Shown here in pieces: positions 43,758-53,958 of a stretch of DNA of 64,000 nt (position 1 is the stretch's first letter; every line of letters begins with the position of its first letter). The notes under the pieces were generated by a model. That model did not search any database and was not told the DNA's origin. It was given only the letters and a program-made list of their open reading frames with translations. The stretch comes from Cereibacter azotoformans. GTDB taxonomy: Bacteria > Pseudomonadota > Alphaproteobacteria > Rhodobacterales > Rhodobacteraceae. The position numbers and the translations under genes are program-made. The DNA lies in the NCBI GenBank assembly GCA_017599285.1, contig JAGFXX010000001.1, positions 2,942,501 through 3,006,500 of the forward strand, read 5' to 3'.

Positions 43758-44233
43758 GGCGTGGCCTCGAACCGGCCCGACTTGCCGCCATCCTTGAGCA
43801 GCAGGCGGATGCCGGTGATCTCCATGCCCTTCTCGACCGCCTTCACCATGTCGTAGATCGTGAGGCAGGCGACCGAGACGGCGGTCAGGGCCTCCATCTC
43901 GACGCCGGTCTGGCCGCCGGTCCGGACGGTGGCCTCGACCACGATGCCCGGAAGGCCCGGGTCGGGCGTCAGGTCCAGCGCAACCTTGGTGATCGGCAGC
44001 GGGTGGCAGAGCGGGATCAGGTCGGCGGTGCGCTTCGCCGCCATGATCCCGGCAAGCCGTGCGACACCCAGCACATCGCCCTTGTCCGCCCGGCCCTCGG
44101 TCACGAGGGCGAGCGTCGCCGCGCTCATCCGCACTTCGCCGCGGGCCACGGCCACGCGGGCCGTCACCGGCTTGTCGGACACATCCACCATATGCGCGCG
44201 GCCGGCCTCATCGAAGTGGCTCAGCCCGGCCAT
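43754..44233 (-). CDS. moaC: Cyclic pyranopterin monophosphate synthase
   Basis: A 159-residue MoaC, acting with MoaA in the first steps of molybdopterin formation. It shows [52 protein letters not shown] (catalytic Cys/His region) and [20 protein letters not shown] (active-site Lys follows in [10 protein letters not shown]). Its ATG overlaps the trpC stop by one base, and its end overlaps moeA. Confidence 0.97.
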   Translation of the reverse strand: MAGLSHFDEAGRAHMVDVSDKPVTARVAVARGEVRMSAATLALVTEGRADKGDVLGVARLAGIMAAKRTADLIPLCHPLPITKVALDLTPDPGLPGIVVEATVRTGGQTGVEMEALTAVSVACLTIYDMVKAVEKGMEITGIRLLLKDGGKSGRFEATP

Positions 44234-45045
44234 CAGATGCCGCCTTGCGAGGTGAGCGGCGCCGCGAGGATGGCGCGGGTGGCCGCCTCGACATCCTGTT
44301 GCCGCATCAGGCTTTCCCCGATCAGGAAGCAGCGGGCGCCGTAGCGGGCGAGGTCGGCGAGGTCGTCGGGCGTGTAAAGCCCGCTCTCGGAGACGATCAG
44401 CCGGTCCTCGGGCACGCGTCGCGCCAGATCGCGCGTCACGTCAAGCGAGACCTCGAACGTGTCGAGGTTGCGGTTGTTGATGCCGATGAGCCGCGATTTC
44501 AGATGTTCCGCCCGCGCGAGTTCCTCGCGCGAATGAACTTCGACCAGCACATCCATGCCCCACTGGCTCGCCGCCGCCTCGAGTTCGAGCGCCTGGCTGT
44601 CGCTGACGCTTGCCATGATGATGAGGATGCAGTCGGCCCCGAGCGCGCGGGCCTCCGCCACCTGATAGGTGTCGTAGATGAAGTCCTTGCGCAGGCAGGG
44701 CAGCTTGACCGCGTCATGGGCCTGACGCAGGAACTCGTCCGCTCCCTGGAACGACGGGCCGTCGGTTAGGACCGAGAGGCAGGTGGCGCCGCCCGCCTCA
44801 TAGGCGCGGGCCAGCGCGGGCACGTCGAAATCCTCGCGGATGAGGCCCTTCGAGGGGCTGGCCTTCTTGATCTCGGCGATCAGCCCGTAGCCGGTCGCGG
44901 CGGCCGCCGAGAGGGCCCGGGCGAAGCCTCGGGGCGCAGGCGCGGCGCGGGCCGCATCCTCGACCGCGACCAGCGGCCTTTCGGCCTTGCGGGCCTCGAT
45001 CTCTTCCAGTTTGTAAGCCTTGATGCGGTCGAGAATGGTGCTCAT
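44233..45045 (-). CDS. trpC: Indole-3-glycerol phosphate synthase
   Basis: A 270-residue TIM-barrel enzyme closing the indole ring in tryptophan synthesis. Visible blocks: [20 protein letters not shown] (catalytic Lys), [55 protein letters not shown] and [12 protein letters not shown]. Single-function form without TrpF. It follows trpD by 31 bp. Confidence 0.97.
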   Translation of the reverse strand: MSTILDRIKAYKLEEIEARKAERPLVAVEDAARAAPAPRGFARALSAAAATGYGLIAEIKKASPSKGLIREDFDVPALARAYEAGGATCLSVLTDGPSFQGADEFLRQAHDAVKLPCLRKDFIYDTYQVAEARALGADCILIIMASVSDSQALELEAAASQWGMDVLVEVHSREELARAEHLKSRLIGINNRNLDTFEVSLDVTRDLARRVPEDRLIVSESGLYTPDDLADLARYGARCFLIGESLMRQQDVEAATRAILAAPLTSQGGI

Positions 45046-45076
45046 CGCCGGCCGGTCCCCCTTTGTCTCTTGGCCG

Positions 45077-46093
45077 TCAGGCGGCGTTCGTCAGCCGGAC
45101 CAGCAGGGCGACCTTCGCCTTGGCGGCACCGGACAGGATGCTTTCGGTGGCGATCTCTACCCCTTCCACGAGGGTAGCGGCCCGATCAGCCACCACGAGC
45201 GCCGCCGCCGCGTTCAGCAGCACCGCGTCGCGATAGGCGCCGGGCGCGCCCTCGAGCAGCGCGCGGAAGGCCTGCGCATTCTCGGCCGGCGTGCCGCCCA
45301 CGATCTCCTCGAACGGGTGGACGGGAAGGCCCGCCTCCTCGGGGTGCAGATCGAACTCGCGGATCTGCCCGCCCTCGAGCGCGGCCACCTTCGAGGCGGC
45401 CGAGATCGCCAGCTCGTCCGTGCCGTCGCCGCCATGCACGAGCCACGCCTTCTCGGATCCGAGCGCGGCCAGAACCTCGGCCATGGGCCGGATGAGGTCG
45501 GGGGAGAAGGCGCCGGTCAGCTGCCGCTTCACGCCCGCCGGATTGGTCAGCGGCCCGAGGATGTTGAAGATCGTCCGCGTGCCCAGCTCAGCCCGCACCG
45601 GCCCCACATGGCGCATCGCCGGATGGTGCATCGGCGCCATCATGAAGCCGATCCCGGCCTCCATCAGGCATTCTTCGACCCGCTCGGGGCCGATCATCAC
45701 ATTGAGCCCCATCTCGGTCAGCGCATCCGCGGCGCCCGACTTGGACGAGAGGTTGCGGTTGCCGTGCTTGGCGACCGGCACGCCCGCGCCCGCCACGACG
45801 AAGGCGGTCGCGGTGGAGATGTTCAGCGTGCCCTTGCCGTCGCCCCCGGTGCCCACGATGTCGATGGCCCCGTGGGGCGCGCGGACCTTGTGGCACTTGG
45901 CGCGCATGACGGTGGCCGCTGCGGCATATTCATCCACCGTCTCGCCGCGGGTGCGCAGCGCCATCAGAAGGCCCCCCATCTGCGCGGGGGTGGCCTCGCC
46001 CTCGAACAGGCATTCGAAGGCGAACTCCGCCTCCTCGCGGGTGAGGGGGCGGGTGGCCGCGGTGCCGATCAGCGGCTTCAGCCGGTCGCTCAT
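45077..46093 (-). CDS. trpD: Anthranilate phosphoribosyltransferase
   Basis: A 338-residue enzyme attaching phosphoribose to anthranilate. Visible blocks: [59 protein letters not shown] and [15 protein letters not shown] 46093 overlaps the trpG stop by four bases, so TrpG and TrpD are separate, coupled proteins here rather than fused. Confidence 0.97.
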   Translation of the reverse strand: MSDRLKPLIGTAATRPLTREEAEFAFECLFEGEATPAQMGGLLMALRTRGETVDEYAAAATVMRAKCHKVRAPHGAIDIVGTGGDGKGTLNISTATAFVVAGAGVPVAKHGNRNLSSKSGAADALTEMGLNVMIGPERVEECLMEAGIGFMMAPMHHPAMRHVGPVRAELGTRTIFNILGPLTNPAGVKRQLTGAFSPDLIRPMAEVLAALGSEKAWLVHGGDGTDELAISAASKVAALEGGQIREFDLHPEEAGLPVHPFEEIVGGTPAENAQAFRALLEGAPGAYRDAVLLNAAAALVVADRAATLVEGVEIATESILSGAAKAKVALLVRLTNAA

Positions 46094-46671
46094 GCCGCCA
46101 CCCGGGCGCTGTCGAGGAAGGTGCGCAGCATCTGGTGGCCATGCTCGGACGCGATGCTTTCGGGGTGGAACTGCACGCCCTCGATCGGCAGGGTCTTGTG
46201 GCGAAGCCCCATGATCGTGCCATCCTCGAGCCATGCGGTGACCTCGAGGCAGTCGGGCAGGCTGTCGCGCTCGACGATCAGGCTGTGGTAGCGCGTGGCG
46301 AGGAAGGGCGAAGGCAGGCCGGCGAAGACGCCTTTGCCCTCGTGGTGCATCGCGCCCATCTTGCCGTGCACGATCTCGTGGCAGCGCACCACCTTGCCGC
46401 CGAAGGCCTGGCCGATGGTCTGGTGTCCGAGACAGACGCCCAGGAGCGGGATCTTCGCCTCGGCCGCGGCGGCGGTCAGCGGCAGGCAGATCCCCGCGGC
46501 CTCGGGGTCGCACGGGCCGGGGGAGAGCACGATGGCCTCGGGCCGGAGCGCCATGACGGCCTGCACGTCGAGCGCATCGTTGCGCCGCACATCGACCTCG
46601 GCCCCGAGTTCCCCCAGATAATGCACGAGGTTGTAGGTGAAGCTGTCGTAGTTGTCGATGAGAAGCAGCAT
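46090..46671 (-). CDS. trpG: Anthranilate synthase glutamine amidotransferase subunit
   Basis: A 193-residue class I amidotransferase. The nucleophile is Cys80 in [18 protein letters not shown], and the His-Glu pair is in [13 protein letters not shown]. It begins [20 protein letters not shown] as in TrpG/PabA. It supplies ammonia to TrpE, whose gene is 1.7 kb upstream beyond a plus-strand gene, and may also serve as PabA. Confidence 0.97.
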   Translation of the reverse strand: MLLLIDNYDSFTYNLVHYLGELGAEVDVRRNDALDVQAVMALRPEAIVLSPGPCDPEAAGICLPLTAAAAEAKIPLLGVCLGHQTIGQAFGGKVVRCHEIVHGKMGAMHHEGKGVFAGLPSPFLATRYHSLIVERDSLPDCLEVTAWLEDGTIMGLRHKTLPIEGVQFHPESIASEHGHQMLRTFLDSARVAA

Positions 46672-46848
46672 CTTGCGGCACCCCGAGGCGATGTGGAGGA
46701 TAGGGGGTGAACCCTTGCGACGGTCGCGTTATACATGGGACGACGGGCGCAGGGGCGTCAAGGGGATGAACGGCGCGGGAAACGCGCGAAATGCCCCATG
46801 AAGGCCCGGAACGGGCCGGCGCGAGGGGCAGTGGGCAGGAGTGGCCAG

Positions 46849-48273
46849 ATGAGCCGGGGTTTCCTTTCGGGCGTGTTGATGGGCGGCATCGTGGGCAGCG
46901 TGGGCCTCGCCGTCGCCTCGCAGATGGCGCGGCCTCCGGGCACGACCTGGCCCTCCGTCAAGGCCGAGCCCGCGACGGTGGCCGCGGATGTCTCCTCCTC
47001 CTCGGATCGCGCCGCCGTGGCGGACGCCGCCGGAGGAGCCGATCCGGCTTCCGTGCCGATGGCGGCCGGGGCCGTGCCCGCGGGCCCCGCCACGGATCTC
47101 GTGCCGCCCGCCGGATCCGAGTTCGCCCGGCCTCTGCCCGACGCGCCGCCGGTCCTGCCGGCGGCCGACCGGGCACCGTCGCGCAGCGAGATGTTGCCCG
47201 TGGCCGTCCCGGACGTGCCCGACACCTCGTCGCCCGACACCCGCACCGCTTCCCGGCCGCAGTCGGTGCCGCTCGAACCCGCGGTTCCGGTCGCCCCGGC
47301 GGGCGAGGCCGCAGCGCCCGCGCGTCCCGCCACGAGCCTTGCCGCTCCGGTCCGCCTCGAGGGGACGGCGCAGCCGGGCGTGCCCGCCGCCGAGGCCGAT
47401 CCCGCCGCGGCCGAGTTGCCGCCGCCTCCGCCCCTGACGCCGGAAGAGGAGGCGATGCTGGCGGAAGCCGCAGGGATCACCGATCCCGCGCGCCCGCGGA
47501 TGATCGAGGCCGACCCGCCGCGCACGACCGCAGACGGCTCGCGCCTGCCGCGCATCGGCGACCCCGATCCCACGACCCAGGCGACGGTTGCGCCCGAGAC
47601 CGACCTGCCGCCGATCCGGCGCTACGCGCGGCCCTTCGAGAACCCGATGCAGAAGCCGCTGTTCGCGGTTCTCCTGCGCGACACGGGCGGGCCTGCCCTG
47701 GACCGCGAGGCGCTGGCCGGCCTGCCGTTCCCGGTGACCTTCGTCATCGACCCGCAGGAGCCCGGCGCGACCACCGCGGCCGCCATGTATCGCGCGGCCG
47801 GGCACGAGGTGCTGATGCTCGCCACGGGCCTGCCCGAGGGCGCGACGGCTGCGGATGCCGAGGTGATGCTCGAATCCGCCGCGCTTGCGGTGCCGGAGGC
47901 GGTCGGGATGATCGACCTGCCTTCGGGCGGCTTTCAGGAGGCCCGGACGCTGGCGACGCAGGTCGTCGGCATCCTCGAGGCGCAGGGCCGGGGGCTCGTG
48001 ACCCACGACCGCGGCCTCAACGCCGCCGATCAGGTGGCCCGGCGCCAGAGCCTCCCGGCGGCGGTCGTGTTCCGCAGCCTCGATGCCGAGGGGGCGAACG
48101 CGGCCGAGATCCGCCGCGTGCTCGACCGTGCCGCCTTCAAGGCGGCGCAGGAGGGCCGGGTGGCGGTCTATGGCGACACAAGGCCCGAGACGGTGCAGGG
48201 CCTGCTGGAATGGACGGTCGAGGGGCGGGCGGATGCGGTGGCGCTGGCGCCGGTCACCGCCCTGATGCGGTAA
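46849..48273 (+). CDS. Divergent polysaccharide deacetylase (YibQ-like)
   Basis: A 474-residue exported or membrane-anchored protein. One N-terminal membrane helix ([21 protein letters not shown], residues 4-24) is followed by a long Pro/Ala/Asp-rich segment (about 30-265), then a divergent polysaccharide deacetylase domain (about 270-474) with [51 protein letters not shown] and VTHDRGLN. The family usually lacks a fully canonical metal site, so activity is uncertain. AGGAG precedes ATG 46849. It separates trpE from trpG and is divergent from trpG. Confidence 0.86.
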   Translation: MSRGFLSGVLMGGIVGSVGLAVASQMARPPGTTWPSVKAEPATVAADVSSSSDRAAVADAAGGADPASVPMAAGAVPAGPATDLVPPAGSEFARPLPDAPPVLPAADRAPSRSEMLPVAVPDVPDTSSPDTRTASRPQSVPLEPAVPVAPAGEAAAPARPATSLAAPVRLEGTAQPGVPAAEADPAAAELPPPPPLTPEEEAMLAEAAGITDPARPRMIEADPPRTTADGSRLPRIGDPDPTTQATVAPETDLPPIRRYARPFENPMQKPLFAVLLRDTGGPALDREALAGLPFPVTFVIDPQEPGATTAAAMYRAAGHEVLMLATGLPEGATAADAEVMLESAALAVPEAVGMIDLPSGGFQEARTLATQVVGILEAQGRGLVTHDRGLNAADQVARRQSLPAAVVFRSLDAEGANAAEIRRVLDRAAFKAAQEGRVAVYGDTRPETVQGLLEWTVEGRADAVALAPVTALMR

Positions 48274-48345
48274 GCGCGCTGCGCGGGCCCAGTAAGCTCT
48301 TGAGCAGACTGCGGGAACGGCCCTGAAGGCCGCCCCCGCATGGTC

Positions 48346-49857
48346 TCAGCCGTTGCCGTGTCGGCGGGCGAAGAGGCCCGCATCCTCGGCGGCGCGCCGC
48401 AGCGCCATGGCCTTGTTCACCGTCTCCTGATACTCGGCCTCGGGGTCGCTGTCATAGACCACGCCGCCGCCCGACTGGATGTAGAGCGTCTCGTCCTTCA
48501 GAACGGCGGTGCGCAGCGCGATGCAGAAATCCATCTCGCCATTGGCCGCGAAATAGCCGACGCCCCCGCCATAGACGCCGCGCTTTTCCGGCTCCAGCTC
48601 GTCGATGATCTCCATCGCGCGGACCTTCGGCGCGCCCGAGACGGTGCCCGCGGGAAGGCCCGCCAGCAGCGCCGACAGCGCGTCCTGCCCCTCGGCGATC
48701 TCGCCCACCACGTTCGAGACAATGTGCATGACGTGGCTGTAGCGCTCGATGATGAACTTTTCGGTCGGCCGCACCGTGCCCACCTTCGCCACACGGCCGA
48801 CGTCGTTGCGGCCCAGATCCAGCAGCATCAGATGCTCGGCCAGCTCCTTCTGGTCGGCGAGCAGGTCGGCCTCCAGCGCGCGATCCTCTTCGGGGGTCGC
48901 GCCGCGCTTGCGGGTGCCGGCGATCGGGCGGATCGTCACCTCGCCGTCGCGCAGCCGCACGAGGATCTCGGGGCTGGCGCCCACCACCTGGAAGCCGCCG
49001 AAGTTGAAGAAGAACATGAAGGGCGAGGGGTTGGTCTTGCGCAAGGAGCGGTAGAGCGCGAAGGGCGGCAGGCGGAACTCCTGCGCCCAGCGTTGCGAGG
49101 GGACCACCTGGAAGATGTCGCCCGCGCGGATGTAGTCCTTGGCGGTCTCGACGGCGGCCTTGTAGCCCTCGTGCGTGAAGTTCGACCGCATCTCGCCGAC
49201 CTGCGCCACCTCGCCGAAGTCGCGCTGCGTGGGCGGCGCGCGGTCGAGATCGCGCAGCGCATCCATCACCCGCTCGGCCGCCTGCGCATAGGCCGCCCGC
49301 GCCGACAGGCCCGACGAGACCCAGGCGGGCGCCACCACCGTCACCTCGCCCTTCACCCCGTCCAGCACCGCCACGACCGAGGGCCGCATCAGCACCGCAT
49401 CGGGCAGGCCCAGCGGATCGGGGTTCACCCCCGGCAGATGCTCGACCAGCCGGATCATGTCATAGCCGAGATAGCCGAAGAGGCCGGCGGCGATCGGCGG
49501 CAGGTCGGCCGGCATGTCGATGCGGCTTTCGGCGATCAGCGCCCGCAGCGTGTCGAGCGGATGGCCCTCGAGCGGCTGGAACGCCTGCCGGTCAAAGCGC
49601 GCCTCGCGGTTGATGCGGCTGTGCTGCCCGTGGCACTGCCAGATCAGGTCGGGCTTCATGCCGACCACCGAATAGCGGCCGCGGATCTCGCCGCCGGTCA
49701 CGGATTCCAGCATGAAGGTGTCCGTCCGCGCCTCGGCCAGCTTCAGCATCAGTGACACCGGCGTGTCGAGATCCGCCGTCAGCCGCGCATGGACAAGCTG
49801 GTTCTGCCCGGCGTTCCAGCCGCGCTCGAAGGTTTCGAAGGAGGTCACGAGCGGCAC
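48346..49857 (-). CDS. trpE: Anthranilate synthase component I
   Basis: A 503-residue chorismate-utilising enzyme, first step of tryptophan synthesis. The C-terminal catalytic domain has PSPFMFFFNFGGFQVVGASPEILVRL, TIRPIAGTRKRGATPEEDRALEADLLADQKELAEHLMLLDLGRND and the GTVSGAPKVRAMEIIDELEPEKRG motif. The N-terminal region carries the LLES-type feedback site (FMLESVTGG). It starts nine bases after the ppiD stop, so the two are cotranscribed. Confidence 0.97.
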   Translation of the reverse strand: MPLVTSFETFERGWNAGQNQLVHARLTADLDTPVSLMLKLAEARTDTFMLESVTGGEIRGRYSVVGMKPDLIWQCHGQHSRINREARFDRQAFQPLEGHPLDTLRALIAESRIDMPADLPPIAAGLFGYLGYDMIRLVEHLPGVNPDPLGLPDAVLMRPSVVAVLDGVKGEVTVVAPAWVSSGLSARAAYAQAAERVMDALRDLDRAPPTQRDFGEVAQVGEMRSNFTHEGYKAAVETAKDYIRAGDIFQVVPSQRWAQEFRLPPFALYRSLRKTNPSPFMFFFNFGGFQVVGASPEILVRLRDGEVTIRPIAGTRKRGATPEEDRALEADLLADQKELAEHLMLLDLGRNDVGRVAKVGTVRPTEKFIIERYSHVMHIVSNVVGEIAEGQDALSALLAGLPAGTVSGAPKVRAMEIIDELEPEKRGVYGGGVGYFAANGEMDFCIALRTAVLKDETLYIQSGGGVVYDSDPEAEYQETVNKAMALRRAAEDAGLFARRHGNG

Positions 49858-49866
49858 GGGGGCACC

Positions 49867-51732
49867 TTACTGGAACTGGGCCTGAACCGCCGAGATCGCG
49901 GCGTCATTCAGCGTGATGCCGGCCTCCTGCATCAGGCTGTTGGAAAAGAGCGCAAGCGCATCCTGCGACAGCGCCTGTTCGATCTGGGCCGACAGCGAGG
50001 CCTTGAGCGCCCGGGCCGCCTCGTCGTCGCCGGCGGCGGGCTCGACCGTGTCGAGCCGGAGGACGCCGGCAAAGCCCGGCCCGTCGATGGCCCGCAGCGC
50101 GCCCTCCTCCATCCCGAAGGCGGTGGTGACGAGGGTGTCGGGCACGTTCTCGACAAAGCCGTCGCGCGTCATCGGGCCCAGATCCTCGACCGGACCGAAG
50201 CTGCCGAGGTCCGTGCCTTCCTCGGCCGCCGTGGCGATCTCGGCGGCACGGGCGGCCAGCGCCTTGTCGAGGGCGTCGGCGCGCACGGCCTCGGCCACCT
50301 CGTCGCGCACCTCCTCGAAGGGTTTCAGCTGCGGCGGCACCACCTCGTCGAGGCGCATGGCCAGAAGCCCGCCGTCGTTGAGCTGGACCGTCTCGGGGAA
50401 GTCGTCCGGCTGCAGCGCATCGGCGGCGGTGCGGAACGCCTCGTAGCCCGCGATGTCCGAATCGAGCCCCGGCGCATATTCGACGGTGGCGATCTTCATC
50501 CCGGCCTCGGTGCCCAGCTCTTCCAGCGTGGCACCGGCGGCGAGCAGGTCGTCGATCTGGTCGCGGCGGCCCGAGATGGCGCGGGCGGCGGCGTCCTGCT
50601 GATATTCGGCGAGAAGGTCGTCGCGCACCGCCTCGAACGGGGTCTCCTGCGCCGCGATCACCCCGTTCACCCGAAAGAGGGCGGGGCCCAGCCCGGTCTC
50701 GACCGGGCCCGCGACCCCCGGCTCGGTGAGGGCGAAGACCGCCTCCGCTGCCGCGCCCAGCTCGTCGCGGGTGACATCGCCCATGTCGATGTCGATCAAT
50801 TCGAGCCCCCGTTCGGAAACGAGGGTCTCGAACGACGTTCCCTCGTCGATCCGGGCGCGGGCCTCGGCCGCGGCCTCGGGCGTGGAGAAGGCCAGCCGTT
50901 CGACCAGCCGGCGCTCGGGTTGCACGAATTCGCCCAGACGCTGGTCATAGAGCCGGCGCAGCGCCTCTTCCTCGACCGGAAGGGTCGGGGCCACCTCCTG
51001 CGGCAGCAGGGCGGCGTAGGTGATGCGCTTGCGTTCCGGGGCGGTGAAATCGGCCGGATGCGCCTCATACCACGCCTGAAGCTCGTCCTCGGTGGGTTCG
51101 GGCAGCGGCGCGCCGAGGTTGGCCTCCTGCACCCGCAGCAGGCTGAAGCTGCGCCGCTCGGCGATGTAGGCGTGCAGCGTGTCAACCAGCGCCGCGGGCG
51201 CCACGAAGCCGCCCCCCACCGCGCCCTGCAGAAGCGAGCGCGAGATATCCTCGCGCAGGCCGTTCTCGAACTCGGATTCGGAAAGGTTGTTCTGGCGCAG
51301 CACCAGCCGGTAGGTCTCGCGGTCGAACTGCCCCGAGGGACCGTGGAAGGAGTCCGAGCCGGTGATCTCCTCGGCCACCCGCGCATCGCCCACCGACAGG
51401 CCGACACGGTCGGCTTCGTTGGACAGCGCGGCCTGCGTCACGAGGCGGCGGCGCACCTGCTGGTCGAGCCCGAACGCCCGCGCCATTTCCATCGTGACCG
51501 GCTGGTTGATCTGCGCCCCGAGGACCCGCATCTCCTGCTGAAGCGCGCGGGCATAGTCGGCGGTGGTGATGTCGCGGTCGCCGACGCTGCCGACGGTGCT
51601 GAGCCCGCCGCCGAAATTGGTCACGCCAAAGCCGCCGAGGCCCACGGCCATCAGGGCGACGAGGCCCCAGAACACGATCTGCGTGCCCTTCTTCTTCGGC
51701 TTGTGGTGCTCGATCGACGTCAGTCTCGACAT
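49867..51732 (-). CDS. Periplasmic peptidyl-prolyl isomerase PpiD/SurA-like
   Basis: A 621-residue inner-membrane-anchored chaperone. A single helix IVFWGLVALMAVGLGGFGV (about 19-37) is followed by a SurA-N-like helical region, central parvulin-type modules (LAFSTPEAAAEARARIDEGTSFETLVSERGL; GLGPALFRVNGV) and a C-terminal helical tail. PpiD proteins assist folding of exported outer-membrane proteins. I chose ATG 51732 (MSRLTSIEHHKPKKKG); a frame to 51834 adds an unlikely basic stretch. Next gene is trpE. Confidence 0.88.
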   Translation of the reverse strand: MSRLTSIEHHKPKKKGTQIVFWGLVALMAVGLGGFGVTNFGGGLSTVGSVGDRDITTADYARALQQEMRVLGAQINQPVTMEMARAFGLDQQVRRRLVTQAALSNEADRVGLSVGDARVAEEITGSDSFHGPSGQFDRETYRLVLRQNNLSESEFENGLREDISRSLLQGAVGGGFVAPAALVDTLHAYIAERRSFSLLRVQEANLGAPLPEPTEDELQAWYEAHPADFTAPERKRITYAALLPQEVAPTLPVEEEALRRLYDQRLGEFVQPERRLVERLAFSTPEAAAEARARIDEGTSFETLVSERGLELIDIDMGDVTRDELGAAAEAVFALTEPGVAGPVETGLGPALFRVNGVIAAQETPFEAVRDDLLAEYQQDAAARAISGRRDQIDDLLAAGATLEELGTEAGMKIATVEYAPGLDSDIAGYEAFRTAADALQPDDFPETVQLNDGGLLAMRLDEVVPPQLKPFEEVRDEVAEAVRADALDKALAARAAEIATAAEEGTDLGSFGPVEDLGPMTRDGFVENVPDTLVTTAFGMEEGALRAIDGPGFAGVLRLDTVEPAAGDDEAARALKASLSAQIEQALSQDALALFSNSLMQEAGITLNDAAISAVQAQFQ

Positions 51733-51929
51733 GGCATTCTTCCGGTTTGGGCGGTTGCGACTGTCTAGGGCCTGGGCGGCGCCGGGGCAAGGTGCAGAGG
51801 GCCGCACGAGGCGGGCCCGCGCGACGCGCTTCACGCAATCCTGACCGTTCGGCCGGCCCTGCGCCGGAGCGATGCTTGCTGCGGCCCATGGCGGCGGCTA
51901 GGCTTTCGGCGGAACGATCGGAGGTGTCG

Positions 51930-53903
51930 ATGCGCTGGCTGATCCGTCTGGTGGCTGTGCTCTTCGGGCTCGTGGCCCTGTTTCTCGTGGCGCTGGTGCT
52001 CGTGCCGCGCGACCGGCTGGCCGAGCTGGCCGCCCGCCAGTTCGAGGCCGCGACCGGCCGCGCCATGACCATCTCCGGCGAGGTGCGCCCCTCGGTCTGG
52101 CCGAAGCTCGGCGTGCGCACCGGCCCGGTGACCATTGCGAATGCCCCCTGGGCTGCGGGCGAGCCGTTGCTCGAGGCGCGCGCGCTCGAGATCGGGCTCG
52201 ATACGCTCGCCCTGATGGGCGGCAGCTGGCGGATCAGCCGGGTCGCGCTGGACGAGCCGGTGATCCGTCTCGAGCGCGATGCGGAGGGGCGGGCGAACTG
52301 GGACCTGTCGCGCCCGGCGGCGGCCGATCCTGCGCCCGAGGCCGATCCCGCGCCCGCCACTGCCGCGGGATCGGCCGTGTCCCCCTTCACGCTCGACGAG
52401 GGCATCGTGACGGGCGGGCGGGTTCTCTGGATCGATCACGGCACCGGGCGACGGGGGGACATCTCCGGCGTGCAGGCGCGGGTGACCCTGCCGGAATCGG
52501 GCGGACCGGCCGATCTCACCCTCTCGGGGCAGGCGAATGGCCGGGGCTTTGCCGTCGAAGGCCGGCTCGAGGAGGCGGGCAGCGCACTGGCCGGCCGGGT
52601 GGCGCCGTTGCGCCTGTCGCTCGCCACGGGCAGCGCCCGGATCACCTTCGAGGGCGAGGCCGGCAGCGCGCCGCCGATGGCCGACGGGCGGATCGACGCG
52701 GCCCTGGGCGATCTGGGCGATCTGGCGGCCCTCTTCGGCCGGCCCCGCCCCGAGCTGCCGGAAGGGCTGGGCCGCCGTCAGCTCGATATCGCGGGCCGGC
52801 TCACGCTGGCCGAGGGAGGGACGCTTCATCTGCGCGATGGCCGGGTGACCGCGGACGGCAACCGGCTGGCCGTCGAAGCCGACATGACCCCCGGCGGCGA
52901 TCGCCCGAAGCTCGAGGCGAATGTGCGGGCCGAGGCGCTCGAGCTTGCCGGCCTCTCGACACCGGCCGCAGCCGCGGGCCCGCCCGGCGACGACCGGCAA
53001 GGCTGGTCGCGCACCCCGATCGACGCGAGCGCGCTGTCGGCGGTGGATCTCGGTCTGGCCCTCTCGGCGGGCAGCATCGACCTCGGCCGGCTCAGGCTGG
53101 GCGCCACCAAGGCGATCCTGACGCTCGACCGGGCGCGGCTGGTGGTGGATCTGCGCGAGGTGGCCGCCTACGGCGGCAGTCTCGCGGGCGAACTGGTGGT
53201 GAACGGGCGCCAAGGCCTCTCGCTCGCGGCCGACCTGACGCTGTCGGGCCTGCAGACCGAGCCCCTCCTGGCCGATCTGGCGGAGTTCGATCGGCTGGCG
53301 ACGCAAGGGGACGTGCGGCTGAAGCTGCTCGCCGCGGGCCCGCATCAGGAGGCCCTGATGCAGAGCCTGTCGGGCACCGGCTCGATCCGCTTCGGCAAGG
53401 GCGAGTTCCGCGGGCTCGATGTGGCGCGGATGGTGCGCACGCTCGATGCGGGCTCGGTGGGCGAGGGGACGCGCACGATCTTCGACAAGCTCGGCGCGAG
53501 CTTCACCGTGGAAAAGGGCGTGCTGCGCAATGAGGATCTGGCCCTCGAGGCGCCGCTGATGCGGGCAACGGGCGCGGGATCGGTGGGGATCGGCGACCGG
53601 ACGCTTGACTACCGGCTGCTTCCGACGCTCCTGCCGCGCGAGGACGGAACGGGCGGGGTGAGCGTTCCGGTGATCATCGCCGGGCCCTGGGCGGGCCCGC
53701 GCACCCGGCTCGACCTCGATGCGCTGGTGCGCCAGCCGGTCGGGCAGCAGGTGAAGGAGCGGATGTCCGAGGAGGCGGCCGAGCGTCTGGGCGTCGTTCC
53801 GCAGGACGGCGAGAGCCTCGAGGAGGCCGCCAAGCGCCGCGCCCGCGAGTCGCTCCAGAACGAGGCCGGGCGGGCGCTGAACAGGTTGCTCGGCGGGAAC
53901 TGA
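51930..53903 (+). CDS. AsmA-family membrane protein
   Basis: A 657-residue envelope protein. An N-terminal membrane helix MRWLIRLVAVLFGLVALFLVALVLVP is followed by the AsmA pattern: FEAATGRAMTISGEVRPSVWPKLGVRTGPVTIANAPWA, then repeated beta segments (LDEPVIRLERDAEGRANWDL), and a C-terminal AsmA_2-type part SLSGTGSIRFGKGEFRGLDVARMVRTLD. Members bridge the inner and outer membrane and move lipids or affect outer-membrane assembly. GGAGG precedes ATG 51930. It is divergent from ppiD across 197 bp. Confidence 0.9.
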   Translation: MRWLIRLVAVLFGLVALFLVALVLVPRDRLAELAARQFEAATGRAMTISGEVRPSVWPKLGVRTGPVTIANAPWAAGEPLLEARALEIGLDTLALMGGSWRISRVALDEPVIRLERDAEGRANWDLSRPAAADPAPEADPAPATAAGSAVSPFTLDEGIVTGGRVLWIDHGTGRRGDISGVQARVTLPESGGPADLTLSGQANGRGFAVEGRLEEAGSALAGRVAPLRLSLATGSARITFEGEAGSAPPMADGRIDAALGDLGDLAALFGRPRPELPEGLGRRQLDIAGRLTLAEGGTLHLRDGRVTADGNRLAVEADMTPGGDRPKLEANVRAEALELAGLSTPAAAAGPPGDDRQGWSRTPIDASALSAVDLGLALSAGSIDLGRLRLGATKAILTLDRARLVVDLREVAAYGGSLAGELVVNGRQGLSLAADLTLSGLQTEPLLADLAEFDRLATQGDVRLKLLAAGPHQEALMQSLSGTGSIRFGKGEFRGLDVARMVRTLDAGSVGEGTRTIFDKLGASFTVEKGVLRNEDLALEAPLMRATGAGSVGIGDRTLDYRLLPTLLPREDGTGGVSVPVIIAGPWAGPRTRLDLDALVRQPVGQQVKERMSEEAAERLGVVPQDGESLEEAAKRRARESLQNEAGRALNRLLGGN

Positions 53904-53958
53904 GGCCGGTGTCGCGTGCCGTGGGCGGACAGGCTGCTCACGGCGCGGGGCCGGGCTC

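Noticed and set aside
46728-46761. TTGACG/TATAAC as the trpG promoter
   Set aside because: The hexamers are 22 bp apart, too far for sigma-70, so I did not list it.
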